A model generated the notes under the pieces. The model was not told where the DNA came from and made no database searches. It saw only the letters and a list, made by a program, of their open reading frames with translations. From Xenococcus sp. MO_188.B8 (lineage in GTDB: Bacteria; Cyanobacteriota; Cyanobacteriia; Cyanobacteriales; Xenococcaceae), in assembly GCA_030065615.1 (NCBI GenBank), contig JASJDR010000035.1, positions 1 through 51,467 of the forward strand: a DNA stretch of 51,467 nucleotides, read 5' to 3'. The position numbers and the translations under genes are program-made. Positions 18,294 to 25,887 of the stretch are shown here, in pieces (positions within the stretch are counted from its first letter, which is position 1; every line of letters begins with the position of its first letter).

Positions 18294-18377
18294 CTAGTCA
18301 ATCTTCTGCTTTGTTATCAGGCACATCATGCTAGGATTTTGTCTGGGAAAGGGCATAGATTGGATGGGAAATTTCAC
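18294..18377 (-). pseudogene. Leader-only RiPP precursor remnant 2 (GTG start)
   Basis: From GTG 18377, with AGAGGC upstream, the frame encodes 27 residues beginning MKFPIQSMPFPRQNPS and ending MMCLITKQKID before TAG at 18294. The leader pattern (L/F)-P-I-Q-x-x-P-x-x-R is recognisable but diverged, and no GVEAS or clear core follows. It is probably another decayed member of the precursor array. It may still be translated. Confidence 0.45.
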
Positions 18378-18503
18378 AATATTGCCTCTTTCTTTTTTGC
18401 CATCTTCTTTGCTGATGCGGCTCACTTTAGTTTTTACAAGTCAATAAGTCGGCAAGCATTTGACGGTGTATATCGATAATTTAACTGCATACACTGTCTG
18501 AGT

Positions 18504-19409
18504 TTAAGCCCATATTCTTCCTATTTGATACTCCGGATAAATTTCTGCAGCAGCCTTGAGCAATTCCTGACGATGTACAAAGTAAAAACTATACGTGGAT
18601 AGAAATTTAGAAAGTTCTTCTGAATCTGAGATCTGTGAAGCCAGTACTTGTTTAACCATCTTCTCCACAGCCTCGGCAAAAGAGTACTTATTCCTCTGGT
18701 CAGTTAATACTTTCGGAAAATTAGTGAACTCTTGAAGTTTCGGAAACTTAATGATATCTTGAACAACCTCGTCTATCTTGTTGATAGCTGACTGATAATC
18801 TTGTTTCAAAGGGGCTTTATTATCCTTATTAGAAGCTTTCTTATAAGTTTCCAACCAGGATAGTAGTACTTGTGTTACTTGTTCTTGTGTTACTTGTTCT
18901 GGTTGCACTTGTTTTAACTGTTCCTTATTCCGCTGTGAAGCTGTCGGTGAAGTCTTCGAGGATTCTAGTTGAGAAACTCCTCCTGCTTCAGAAGCCAAAG
19001 TTGCTTTTTGACTTTTAGCAGTTTGACTTTCAGCAGCCCCAGAGCTTTTTGTTTTTAACTGTTCCTCATTCCGCTGTGGAGCTGTCGGTGAAGTCTTCGA
19101 GGATTCTAGTTGAGAATCTTTTCCTGCTTTAGAAGCCGAAGTTGCTTTTTGACTTTTAGTAGTTTTACTTTCAGCAGCCCCAGAGCTTTTTGTTTTTAAC
19201 TGTTCCTTATTCCGCTGTGGAGCTGCCTGTGAAGTCTTCGAGGATTCTAGTTGAGAAACTCCTCCTGCTTCAGAAGCCAAAGTTGCTTTTTGACTTTTAG
19301 TAGTTTTACTTTCAGCAGCCCCAGAGCTTTCTATTCCCGATGTTTCTAATTCCTCCTTTGATTTATCCGATGACTGGAGTTTCCACCATTGATTCTTAGT
19401 ATCATCCAT
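18504..19409 (-). CDS. Protein with triplicated 47-residue repeat, inside RiPP cluster
   Basis: The function is not recognised. The likely start is ATG 19409 (MDDTKNQWWKLQSSD), because GGAG stands 8 bases upstream; a longer frame to 19451 lacks this support. That gives 301 residues. Residues 28-168 are three near-identical 47-residue repeats, each beginning SSGAAES and containing KSQKAT, SQLESSKTS, QRN and EQLK; they are Ser/Lys/Gln/Ala-rich and probably disordered. The C-terminal part, about 175-301, is predicted helical (VTQVLLSWLETYKK, FAEAVEKMVKQVLASQ, FYFVHRQELLKAAAEIYP). No signal peptide or membrane segment is seen. Placed between precursor genes on the same strand, it could be a scaffold, carrier, immunity or unusually large substrate protein; nothing in the sequence decides this. 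Confidence 0.65.
   Translation of the reverse strand: MDDTKNQWWKLQSSDKSKEELETSGIESSGAAESKTTKSQKATLASEAGGVSQLESSKTSQAAPQRNKEQLKTKSSGAAESKTTKSQKATSASKAGKDSQLESSKTSPTAPQRNEEQLKTKSSGAAESQTAKSQKATLASEAGGVSQLESSKTSPTASQRNKEQLKQVQPEQVTQEQVTQVLLSWLETYKKASNKDNKAPLKQDYQSAINKIDEVVQDIIKFPKLQEFTNFPKVLTDQRNKYSFAEAVEKMVKQVLASQISDSEELSKFLSTYSFYFVHRQELLKAAAEIYPEYQIGRIWA
18906..19328 (-). repeat. Three 141-bp in-frame tandem repeats
   Basis: Three consecutive 141-bp units encode the 47-residue repeats of the 301-residue protein. The DNA units are nearly identical, including silent positions, which points to recent expansion. The number of units may vary between strains. Confidence 0.85.
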
Positions 19410-19504
19410 AATAGTTTCTCCTTTCTTCGGCAATGACCTAGCCAAAATCATTTGACTGGTAATTTATGCTAAAGCTTATTAACACAGTCGAGCAATGTTC
19501 AACT

Positions 19505-19759
19505 CTATAACATTCCACAGGCAGCTAGGCACATAGCCATTGAGCTTCCCGATAGTATGTGACATCCACAGTAATCAACTGGAGTCAAGAATCTCATCGG
19601 AGCGTTATAGTTAGCACCAAGGTATAAAGTACTCCTAACTTGATTCAGACAGTCATCACTTGTATGACGAATATCGACAACTGTACGAGGCTGTTCACTA
19701 TCTTTGATTCGACCGATTACCGTTCTGAAAACAGGTTTAGCGTGATTTGGGAGTTTCAT
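19505..19759 (-). CDS. RiPP precursor with diverged leader and Cys-containing tail
   Basis: This 84-residue peptide starts at ATG 19759, with AGAGGA about 10 bases upstream. It begins MKLPNHAKPVFRTVIGR, the same leader plan as its neighbours (K-L-P-x-x-A-x-P-V-x-R), with H in place of the usual Q. The rest is longer than in the GVEAS precursors: a charged middle (DSEQPRTVVDIRHTSDDC) and a C-terminal segment with five cysteines overall, ending CGCHILSGSSMAMCLAACGML (given here as two abutting pieces CGCHILSGSS and MAMCLAACGML). No GVEAS site is present. It resembles the Cys-rich precursor at 16159 in plan but not in core sequence. Modification is unknown. Confidence 0.65.
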   Translation of the reverse strand: MKLPNHAKPVFRTVIGRIKDSEQPRTVVDIRHTSDDCLNQVRSTLYLGANYNAPMRFLTPVDYCGCHILSGSSMAMCLAACGML

Positions 19760-20013
19760 CGTAAGTTTTCCTCTAGGTTTTTATGTCAGTGTCACGAAGT
19801 TTTCGCCACCTCTAAAAAGGAGATATTTGGAATACTTATGATGTAAGGGGTTCCAGAAAGTGTCTGCTCTGGGTGCCAAAAACCTTTAATGACATTACTG
19901 TTTTTATAGCTTTGCGCCCAAGATGACCCAAAGATAAAGTGAAGTCAAATGGTTTATTGATTATACCAATTCACTAAATAAACACTATAGATTAGACAAG
20001 TATAGCTTTTGAT
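19760..20013. other. Spacer between RiPP precursors
   Basis: The 254 bases contain the ribosome binding site of the 19505-19759 gene and otherwise AT-rich sequence. I found no further leader motif, strong hairpin or open frame on either strand. Confidence 0.4.
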
Positions 20014-20154
20014 TTATCTGGGTGAGGTCAGCAGATTCAAAAGACTAAGCGCGCTAGCTTCAACGCCCTGCTCGTTAGACAGAGCAGCAGAGGTAGAAGG
20101 ACGCTGGATAGGTGCAACTTGTTTGGGAAGTTTGGATTGATTTGACGATTTCAT
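20014..20154 (-). CDS. Short RiPP precursor with GVEAS site (copy C)
   Basis: This 46-residue peptide starts at ATG 20154 (AAGGAGA upstream, 7 bases away) and ends at TAA 20014. It reads MKSSNQSKLPKQVAPIQRPS, then TSAALSNEQGVEAS, then ALSLLNLLTSPR. Leader and cleavage site match copies A and B, but the predicted core is only 12 residues and ends in Pro-Arg. It is the precursor nearest to the protease gene, about 200 bases downstream of its stop codon on the same strand. It is too short for ordinary gene prediction. The conserved GVEAS at the same distance from the leader argues strongly that it is real. Confidence 0.72.
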   Translation of the reverse strand: MKSSNQSKLPKQVAPIQRPSTSAALSNEQGVEASALSLLNLLTSPR

Positions 20155-20170
20155 AAAGGTTTCTCCTTAA

Positions 20171-20304
20171 TTAAACCGCGTCCAGATAGAGAACTGGAGT
20201 TTTAAGAGAAAGGAGTCAGGAGTCAGAAGCTCGGAGTTAGGCATTTCTGGTTCAAAATATTGACCTTTTTGAAAACTACGGGTTTCCAAGTAGACGCGGT
20301 TTAA
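20171..20304. repeat. 12-bp inverted repeat bounding a 110-bp spacer segment
   Basis: TTAAACCGCGTC (20171-20182) and its exact complement GACGCGGTTTAA (20293-20304) flank a non-coding segment that includes a GGAGTCAGGAGTCAGAAG short repeat. It lies between the protease gene and the first precursor. It has the look of a small non-autonomous element (MITE-like) or a large stem-loop; no target-site duplication is obvious. Confidence 0.5.
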
Positions 20305-20359
20305 AAAATTAATTGATTAACAGACCTCGAAAGCATTAATGCGATAATATCTAGACCGC

Positions 20360-22567
20360 CTATGATTCATCCCACATCCTGACTGAACCCAATGTGACCG
20401 GCATTATATCGCTCACATCAATGGTGTAGCGCATGACTCTTTTGGCACGATCAGTATTTTCTGGGTCAAAAAATTTGATCTTAACATCCCAGCAATCGGA
20501 ATCTTTCCGACAGAAGGGGCTTCGTTCTACGTTAAACGAATCAAGTTGCATAGTGACAGCTTGACTCTCAGAGGTTACCCAGGTGCGGCTTTGATTACTC
20601 AATACTTTAACTAAGGCATCTGCAGCTTGGAAAATGTTGGTCGCTGCGAAATTTTGTGCCCGTTCCTGAGAGGTTTGCCCCAGATTGCGTAGATCGTAGT
20701 AGATTCGCATCAAGAAATTCTCTAGAGAATATTTGACTTCAGCTTCTTGCTGCGTTGTGATAGGAGTTGCTCCTTCAGTAACCTGCTCGTGTATACTTCG
20801 CATTACGTCTGTAATTATTTGTTGAACTTTCCAAGCGTACATACCGCGAGTATTTAACGGTTCAATCACAGGAACAACTTGACCGGAAAATAGGGTAACA
20901 GTTCTACCTGTCAAGACTCCTGGTATTGCCACTCTCTCAACATAATCTTCATTTTCTTTGTCTAGTACCTGCCCCTGCAGAAAGTCTGCTAGACACTTAT
21001 AAACTGCTAAAGCAAAGGGGGACTGAGGCTCAATGGCATAAATGGGTGTGAGTTCTAGATTTAACGTCCAAATCAGTGATGCAGCCTCTGGAATATCTTC
21101 ATAGGTAGGAGTTTGGGGGTTTCCCTCTGAATCAAACGCTGTGCGGAGATAGTTTACCATCTGCTTCGCATCGTAGGGATTAGCGGGAACGAGAAAAAAA
21201 TCTCGGTCCTCGGGAGGGTTCTCAGGGAATGGCTGATAGTTATCCGACCGCACGAAAGGCATAAGCTGCTTAAAGCTATCTCGACGTGCCTCTGTTCCGA
21301 AATCGTAACCTATGATTCCAATTGCATAAACCAGAGACATTGGTGCATTACTAGGGGTGACAGACGATGCAACTGTTCCACCTTCACAACCACAGTCCCC
21401 TGACGGGACTACGTTACCACTATTGTCAGAAGAAGCATCTACGGTTGCTACATTATTAGATGTGACACGCATGGGATTTCCTGAATTCTGAATGGTTATT
21501 GGGGTAGATTCTGAGTTGATTGCTTCCGCTGCCTGGATGCCAATTTCTGAGGACTGGAGGGCGGATTCTTGTGAACTGGGATCGATAGCCTCACTCGGTT
21601 GAATGACAACTTCTTCTGAGTTCTGGTCAGACACTTCTGCTAATTCTCCTTTTGTAATTAGGGTGTAAGCTCCAGAAATGTTAAGACTTCCTGCTAAAAA
21701 GCGACGGCAATCTTCACCCATTTCTGGGTTGCAAGGCAGAGCACTCTTGAGGATCGCCTCACGGACAGCATGAGGGTCGGGCTTTTCTCCCTGTAAGAGC
21801 TGGATGCTGAGTAGCAGGGCAACAATGCCAGAGACAAGTGGAGTTGCAAAGCTGGTGCCGCTTCTTAGGGAAGTTCCGCCGCCTGGCTCCGCACCCAAGA
21901 TATTTTCGCCGGGAGCAAGGATTCCTTGGGTTTGGTAGGTCTGGCCCCAGTTACTATAATCTATGGGTAATCCCTGGGCATTCATCGCGCCTACAGCTAG
22001 CACTGAGGGCAGAGCAGCCGGAACGTGTAGACATTCGCACCCATTGTTTCCCGCAGCAGCAACGATTAGAACCCCTTCGTCATTACAGAAACGGACTGCA
22101 TTGACCAGTATTGGATCGGCTTCGCCAGATTGACTCAATTCACCACCACTAACGTTAATGATATGGGCTCCCGCTTCAACAGCCTGGTTAATCGCTCGGG
22201 CGAGATCCATCTGGGAAAGTTTGCGCTTTCTGTTATCTGAGAACACTGGAACGAGCAGTCCGCGACAGCCCGGTGCAATTCCAGTGACAGGGCTGCCATG
22301 TTGACCGAATATTGTACTAGTAATGTGTGTCCCGTGACCAGACATTAACCCAGAGCCAGCAACCTCTGAGACAAGGGTTGGTAGACTGGTGAGGTTAGCA
22401 CCCTCGAAGCAAGGGTGAGACTGGTCAACTGGCCCGTCAAGAACTGCGACGCACACACGGGGATCGCCAATAGTTTCAGCCCAAAGGGATTTGAGTCTGG
22501 GCAATCCAGCAATATCGGTGACACCCTTAGTATTCACAGTTGCCAGATCTGGAACATCAAGTTCCAT
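20360..22567 (-). CDS. S8 serine protease of the cyanobactin PatA/PatG family
   Basis: This 735-residue protein is a subtilisin-type protease with the catalytic triad D44 (VAVLDG), H78 (SGHGTH) and S239 (SGTSFATP), and oxyanion Asn at N174 (AAAGNNG). A linker (about 310-400) with GDCGCEGG follows. From about 408 a second domain begins with VYAIGIIGYDFGTEARRDSFKQ, typical of the C-terminal domain of PatA/PatG proteases. In cyanobactin pathways PatA cuts after G-L/V-E-A/P-S and PatG cleaves and cyclises. Here the nearby precursors have GVEAS but no PatG signal, so leader removal is the likely job (inference). GGGAGG precedes the ATG at 22567. It is the first gene of the minus-strand set. Confidence 0.88.
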   Translation of the reverse strand: MELDVPDLATVNTKGVTDIAGLPRLKSLWAETIGDPRVCVAVLDGPVDQSHPCFEGANLTSLPTLVSEVAGSGLMSGHGTHITSTIFGQHGSPVTGIAPGCRGLLVPVFSDNRKRKLSQMDLARAINQAVEAGAHIINVSGGELSQSGEADPILVNAVRFCNDEGVLIVAAAGNNGCECLHVPAALPSVLAVGAMNAQGLPIDYSNWGQTYQTQGILAPGENILGAEPGGGTSLRSGTSFATPLVSGIVALLLSIQLLQGEKPDPHAVREAILKSALPCNPEMGEDCRRFLAGSLNISGAYTLITKGELAEVSDQNSEEVVIQPSEAIDPSSQESALQSSEIGIQAAEAINSESTPITIQNSGNPMRVTSNNVATVDASSDNSGNVVPSGDCGCEGGTVASSVTPSNAPMSLVYAIGIIGYDFGTEARRDSFKQLMPFVRSDNYQPFPENPPEDRDFFLVPANPYDAKQMVNYLRTAFDSEGNPQTPTYEDIPEAASLIWTLNLELTPIYAIEPQSPFALAVYKCLADFLQGQVLDKENEDYVERVAIPGVLTGRTVTLFSGQVVPVIEPLNTRGMYAWKVQQIITDVMRSIHEQVTEGATPITTQQEAEVKYSLENFLMRIYYDLRNLGQTSQERAQNFAATNIFQAADALVKVLSNQSRTWVTSESQAVTMQLDSFNVERSPFCRKDSDCWDVKIKFFDPENTDRAKRVMRYTIDVSDIMPVTLGSVRMWDES

Positions 22568-23035
22568 ACAAACAAACCTCCCTTGCTGCCTTTGTTCCTT
22601 AATCTTGCATTATCAACCAGGACTAATCAATGAAAGTTTGGTAACTTAAGCAGGAACTTAAACATCTATCACCATCAATTGACTAAAGCCTTCACAGCAC
22701 AAAGGGTTTAGTCGCTAAAAATTAAAGCAAATGGCGGTACAATTTAGTTTAAAATTGTAAAAAATTCTTTAAAATACATAATAAATGAAATTTCACTAAT
22801 AATTCATGCAAAAAGTAATACTTTGTATGCAAATGACTAAGCCTCTAAAGCACAAGATGTTTAGTTGTTAAAAATTAAAGCAAATGGCATTACAAGTTAG
22901 TTTAGAATTATAAAAACTTTTTTAAAGTTCAAAGTAAATAAAATTTCATTAACAATTAATACAAAAAATAACACTTTGCATAAAAAAGAAGACTTTATTT
23001 TGAGTAATATCTAGAAGTTAATAGATAATATTTGC
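22568..23035. other. Divergent promoter region of protease and STAND gene
   Basis: This 468-base AT-rich region separates the divergent protease and NB-ARC genes and must hold both promoters. About two thirds of it is a 154-bp tandem duplication (listed separately). No open frame of note is present. Confidence 0.6.
22681..22988. repeat. 154-bp imperfect tandem duplication in the divergent promoter region
   Basis: Two copies begin at 22681 (GACTAAAGCC) and 22835 (GACTAAGCC). Shared blocks include AGCACAAG-x-G-TTTAGT, TAAAAATTAAAGCAAATGGC, then TTAGTTTA-x-AATT, and later AAATTTCA-TAA and CTTTG-AT at corresponding distances. The copies differ by scattered substitutions and small gaps. As the only structure between two divergent genes, the repeated blocks are candidate operators. 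Confidence 0.75.
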
Positions 23036-24445
23036 ATGAGTAACAGACAAAAGCAAAGAAGAACACCACTCGTACCAAGTAAAGTTTCTCAAGAGCGCAG
23101 AAGGGGTGTAATCCTTACCCCGCAAGCATTAGAGAAACTGCAGAAAGCTAAATCAGAATCGGAAGTTAGGGAAAACAATGGTATCACTTATACCCTGGAA
23201 GCTTTAAGTGCTCGCACTGGCTTAGATTCACATACGCTGATTAAGGTATTTAATTGCGAAATAGGGGTAGATCGGCGAACCTTGAGTCGCTGCTTCCAGG
23301 CTTTTAATCTATCGCTGAAATCTAGTGATTATGATTATTATCACCCAGCTAATAAAAAATTTGAGGAGCAAGAGGAAGCGTCGGAACAGAACAACCAGGA
23401 AACAAGCCAAAATCGGCAAGATTGGGATAGGGCACCTGATACCTCTATTTTTTTCGGACGCGCAGCAGAACTAGCAACCCTGAAGCAATGGATTCAGTCG
23501 GATCGCTGCCGACTAATAATGCTATTGGGCATGGGCGGGATAGGCAAAACTTGGCTAGGGACGAAGCTGGCAAAGCTGATTAAGGATGAGTTTGACTGCG
23601 TAATTTGGCGATCGCTAGGCAATGCTACACTCATCAAAGATATCCTAGCAGAGCTGATCAAATTCTTGTCCCAGGAGCAGGCAACTGATTTACCAGAAAC
23701 TATAGACAGAAGAATTTCGCTACTGATTAGTTATTTACAAGCTTCTCGCTGTCTGCTGGTATTGGATAATTTCGATACGATTCTCCAAGTTTGCACTCGA
23801 CAGCAAGGGTCGTGCAATTGTGTTGCGGGAAAATATCGCCCAGACTATGAGGGTTATGGTCAACTTCTGAGAGTAGTGGGGCAAACACCCCATCAAAGCT
23901 GCTTGCTGCTGACTTCTCGGGAAAAGCCCCAAGCAATTGGGCGACTTGAAGGAGAAAGATTACCCGTTCGTTTCCTGAAGCTGAAAGGTTTGCAGGTAGA
24001 AGAAGCACAGAAAATTTTTGAGCAAAAGGGTATTTTCAGGGGAACACAAACTGACTATACCAGTCTAATTGAGTACTATGCAGGCAATCCTCTGGTCTTA
24101 AAGATCGTCTCTACGACAATTAAAAACTTATTTGATGGCAATATTGCTGAATTTTTAAACCAGAAAACAGCTGTTTTCGGCGATATTTGCGCCCTTTTAG
24201 ATCAACAGATAGGATACTTGTCACTTGAGGAACAAGAGTTAATGACCTGTCTGGCGGCGCAAGCAAAACCAGTTTCAGTTGCCGAGTTGCGATCGCAGAT
24301 TAAATCTCAGATATCAGCTAAAACTATGCTAGAGATTCTAGAATCGCTGTCAGCGCGATCTCTTTTATCACAAAGTAATGGAAGTTTCTCTCTTGATCCT
24401 ATGCTGAGGGATTATGTTAAAATATTTGTTGATTCAGATCTTTAA
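23036..24445 (+). CDS. NB-ARC (STAND) ATPase, likely regulator
   Basis: The 469-residue protein begins with a basic tail, then a helix-turn-helix-like segment (about 28-95: LTPQALEKLQ, TYTLEALSARTGLDSHTLIKVF, RRTLSRCFQAFNLS). This N-terminal region is found in cyanobacterial NB-ARC and WD40-linked proteins. A linker leads to FFGRAAELATLKQWI and the NTPase with Walker A GMGGIGKT (165-172), Walker B CLLVLDNFD and the GNPLVLKIV motif. The C-terminus is a winged-helix-like segment; no WD40, TPR or other sensor repeats follow, so it is a short STAND protein. It is transcribed away from the RiPP protease and is a good candidate to control it. DNA binding is inferred, not shown. Confidence 0.8.
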   Translation: MSNRQKQRRTPLVPSKVSQERRRGVILTPQALEKLQKAKSESEVRENNGITYTLEALSARTGLDSHTLIKVFNCEIGVDRRTLSRCFQAFNLSLKSSDYDYYHPANKKFEEQEEASEQNNQETSQNRQDWDRAPDTSIFFGRAAELATLKQWIQSDRCRLIMLLGMGGIGKTWLGTKLAKLIKDEFDCVIWRSLGNATLIKDILAELIKFLSQEQATDLPETIDRRISLLISYLQASRCLLVLDNFDTILQVCTRQQGSCNCVAGKYRPDYEGYGQLLRVVGQTPHQSCLLLTSREKPQAIGRLEGERLPVRFLKLKGLQVEEAQKIFEQKGIFRGTQTDYTSLIEYYAGNPLVLKIVSTTIKNLFDGNIAEFLNQKTAVFGDICALLDQQIGYLSLEEQELMTCLAAQAKPVSVAELRSQIKSQISAKTMLEILESLSARSLLSQSNGSFSLDPMLRDYVKIFVDSDL

Positions 24446-24636
24446 CAACAGCACCTTTTACCTCTTCATCTAAAATACTGGCTAAATTAGCTCTAGCTTA
24501 ATAATAGCTGGTTTCTTTGCTTAACGCGATCGCTTTTAAACAAATGTACAAATTTATAGTACATTGTCAAAACTTCACTATTAAAATTTAATTCAATAAG
24601 CGTTATATTACAGTTAGAGTTATTGGCATTATCAAG

Positions 24637-24957
24637 ATGAAATCAGAACAATTATTTGCCGTTTCGATTCCTTTTGAAGAAATCAAAAAATTTTGTCAGC
24701 GTTGGAAGATAAAAGAATTTTATTTATTTGGTTCGGTACTAAGAGATGATTTTAACGAGAGCAGTGATATTGATGTAATAGTTGAGTTTTTTCCCAATTC
24801 CAGTTGGGGTTGGAAAATTATAGATATGGATGATGAGTTAGAGCAAATCTTTGGTCGTAAAGTTGATGTTCTCGATAAAGAAGCCATCGAAGAGGATAGT
24901 AATTGGTTACGACGCAAAAATATACTAAGTAGCGCTACTTTAATCTATGAGCAATAA
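24637..24957 (+). CDS. mntA: MntA-type nucleotidyltransferase antitoxin
   Basis: The 106 residues form a minimal nucleotidyltransferase fold with the signature GSVLRDDFNESSDIDVIVEF (G-S-x-x-R then D-x-D) and a third acidic residue in GRKVDVLD. MntA proteins neutralise the HepT ribonuclease toxin by attaching AMP groups to a tyrosine near its active site. The gene overlaps the following HepT gene by 11 bases, which is the typical order and coupling of this toxin-antitoxin type (type VII). The ATG at 24637 lies behind a weak ribosome binding site. Confidence 0.85.
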   Translation: MKSEQLFAVSIPFEEIKKFCQRWKIKEFYLFGSVLRDDFNESSDIDVIVEFFPNSSWGWKIIDMDDELEQIFGRKVDVLDKEAIEEDSNWLRRKNILSSATLIYEQ

Positions 24958-25300
24958 AAATAGAGACAAAGAAGCTCTTATTGATATCTATAATGCCGTC
25001 AACGAAGTTTTAAATTTTACTGATGCAATTACCAAAAAAGATTTAGAAGTTGACAAAATGAGGCTTAATGCAACATTATATAGCATTCAAATTATAGGAG
25101 AAGCAACAAAACGACTATCATCAGAATTTCGTCAAGCAAATCCTCAAATTCCTTGGAAAAGGATAGCAGGAATGCGAGATAAAATAGTACATGATTACAA
25201 CAAGATTAAATTAAATTTAGTTTGGGAGGTAGCGACCCAAGAAGTTCCTAAATTATTTGAACAAATTAAAGTTTTATTACCCAAAAAACCAAATACTTAA
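24947..25300 (+). CDS. hepT: HepT-like ribonuclease toxin (DUF86)
   Basis: This 117-residue all-helical protein of the HEPN superfamily has the catalytic motif R-x4-H in MRDKIVHDYNKI, with the following Tyr that MntA modifies. The motif IIGEATKRLSSEFRQANPQIPWKRIAG before it is also typical. The start overlaps the mntA gene by 11 bases. The stop codon overlaps the convergent DUF3611 gene by 4 bases. Active-site residues are intact, so this copy should be functional, in contrast to the remnant at 28539-28661. Confidence 0.85.
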   Translation: MSNKNRDKEALIDIYNAVNEVLNFTDAITKKDLEVDKMRLNATLYSIQIIGEATKRLSSEFRQANPQIPWKRIAGMRDKIVHDYNKIKLNLVWEVATQEVPKLFEQIKVLLPKKPNT

Positions 25301-25875
25301 TGATGATGTAAATGCAGTTTTTCTAATAGCCACATCGAGCTAGCAACACCAATAAAATGGGCTGTAATCAAATTAAAATTAGCTAAGACGACGAAAACAT
25401 CTAAAGCTCTCACAATGCGATTGGGATTAGTGATTGCGATTCCTGGAGGTTGAGATATGGTTTTAGCGATCAACACTCCGAGACTCGAACCAGCACCAAA
25501 AAGCCCTAGCAAAATCCCGACCAACCCCAAGATGACAGCGAAGCGCAAAAGTTGAATTGTATCGGCTTTTCTCGGATGCACATGAGCATCTGGTTCTCGG
25601 AGTAAACCTTTGGCAATGCGAGTATAACGAAAAGCAAAATAGATCGTCATCGATAAGGCCAAAAAGCTGCAAACAGACCAAAAGACCCCAACCCCAATGC
25701 CAGTTCCCGTCTCGGAACTAAATTTTTTCCCAGAAGCAGCAACAATCAACATGGCAATAGAGGAAACTGCTAATCCCAGCTGTGTCCAGAAACTCAGCCA
25801 GCCATACCAACGAAAAGTACGAGCAATTTTTTGGATTTTGGGCGGGGGTAAAGTATGTTTTGATTTTGCTAGCAT
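25297..25875 (-). CDS. DUF3611 membrane protein (possibly Tic21-related)
   Basis: The 192 residues have four hydrophobic segments: about 27-48 (WLSFWTQLGLAVSSIAMLIVA), 60-82, 108-130 (AVILGLVGILLGLFGAGSSLG) and 155-180, with a basic N-terminus and a His-rich end (LHLHHH). This matches DUF3611 proteins, which occur in cyanobacteria and plastids; I recall the plastid protein Tic21/PIC1 as a relative, but cannot confirm it here. The cellular role is unknown: protein import and iron transport have both been suggested for the plant relative. The gene lies 12 bases downstream of pfkA on the same strand, so the two probably share a transcript. Confidence 0.75.
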   Translation of the reverse strand: MLAKSKHTLPPPKIQKIARTFRWYGWLSFWTQLGLAVSSIAMLIVAASGKKFSSETGTGIGVGVFWSVCSFLALSMTIYFAFRYTRIAKGLLREPDAHVHPRKADTIQLLRFAVILGLVGILLGLFGAGSSLGVLIAKTISQPPGIAITNPNRIVRALDVFVVLANFNLITAHFIGVASSMWLLEKLHLHHH

Positions 25876-25887
25876 AATCTTTATATT

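Noticed and set aside
18180..18479. Plus-strand ORF of 99 residues
   Set aside because: It runs opposite the two leader remnants and has no recognisable domain or ribosome binding site.
20171..20304. Insertion sequence with terminal inverted repeats
   Set aside because: Only 134 bp, no transposase and no clear target duplication; kept as a repeat only.
22681..22988. Possible CRISPR or phage repeat
   Set aside because: Only two long diverged copies in direct tandem with no unique spacers; a simple duplication explains it.
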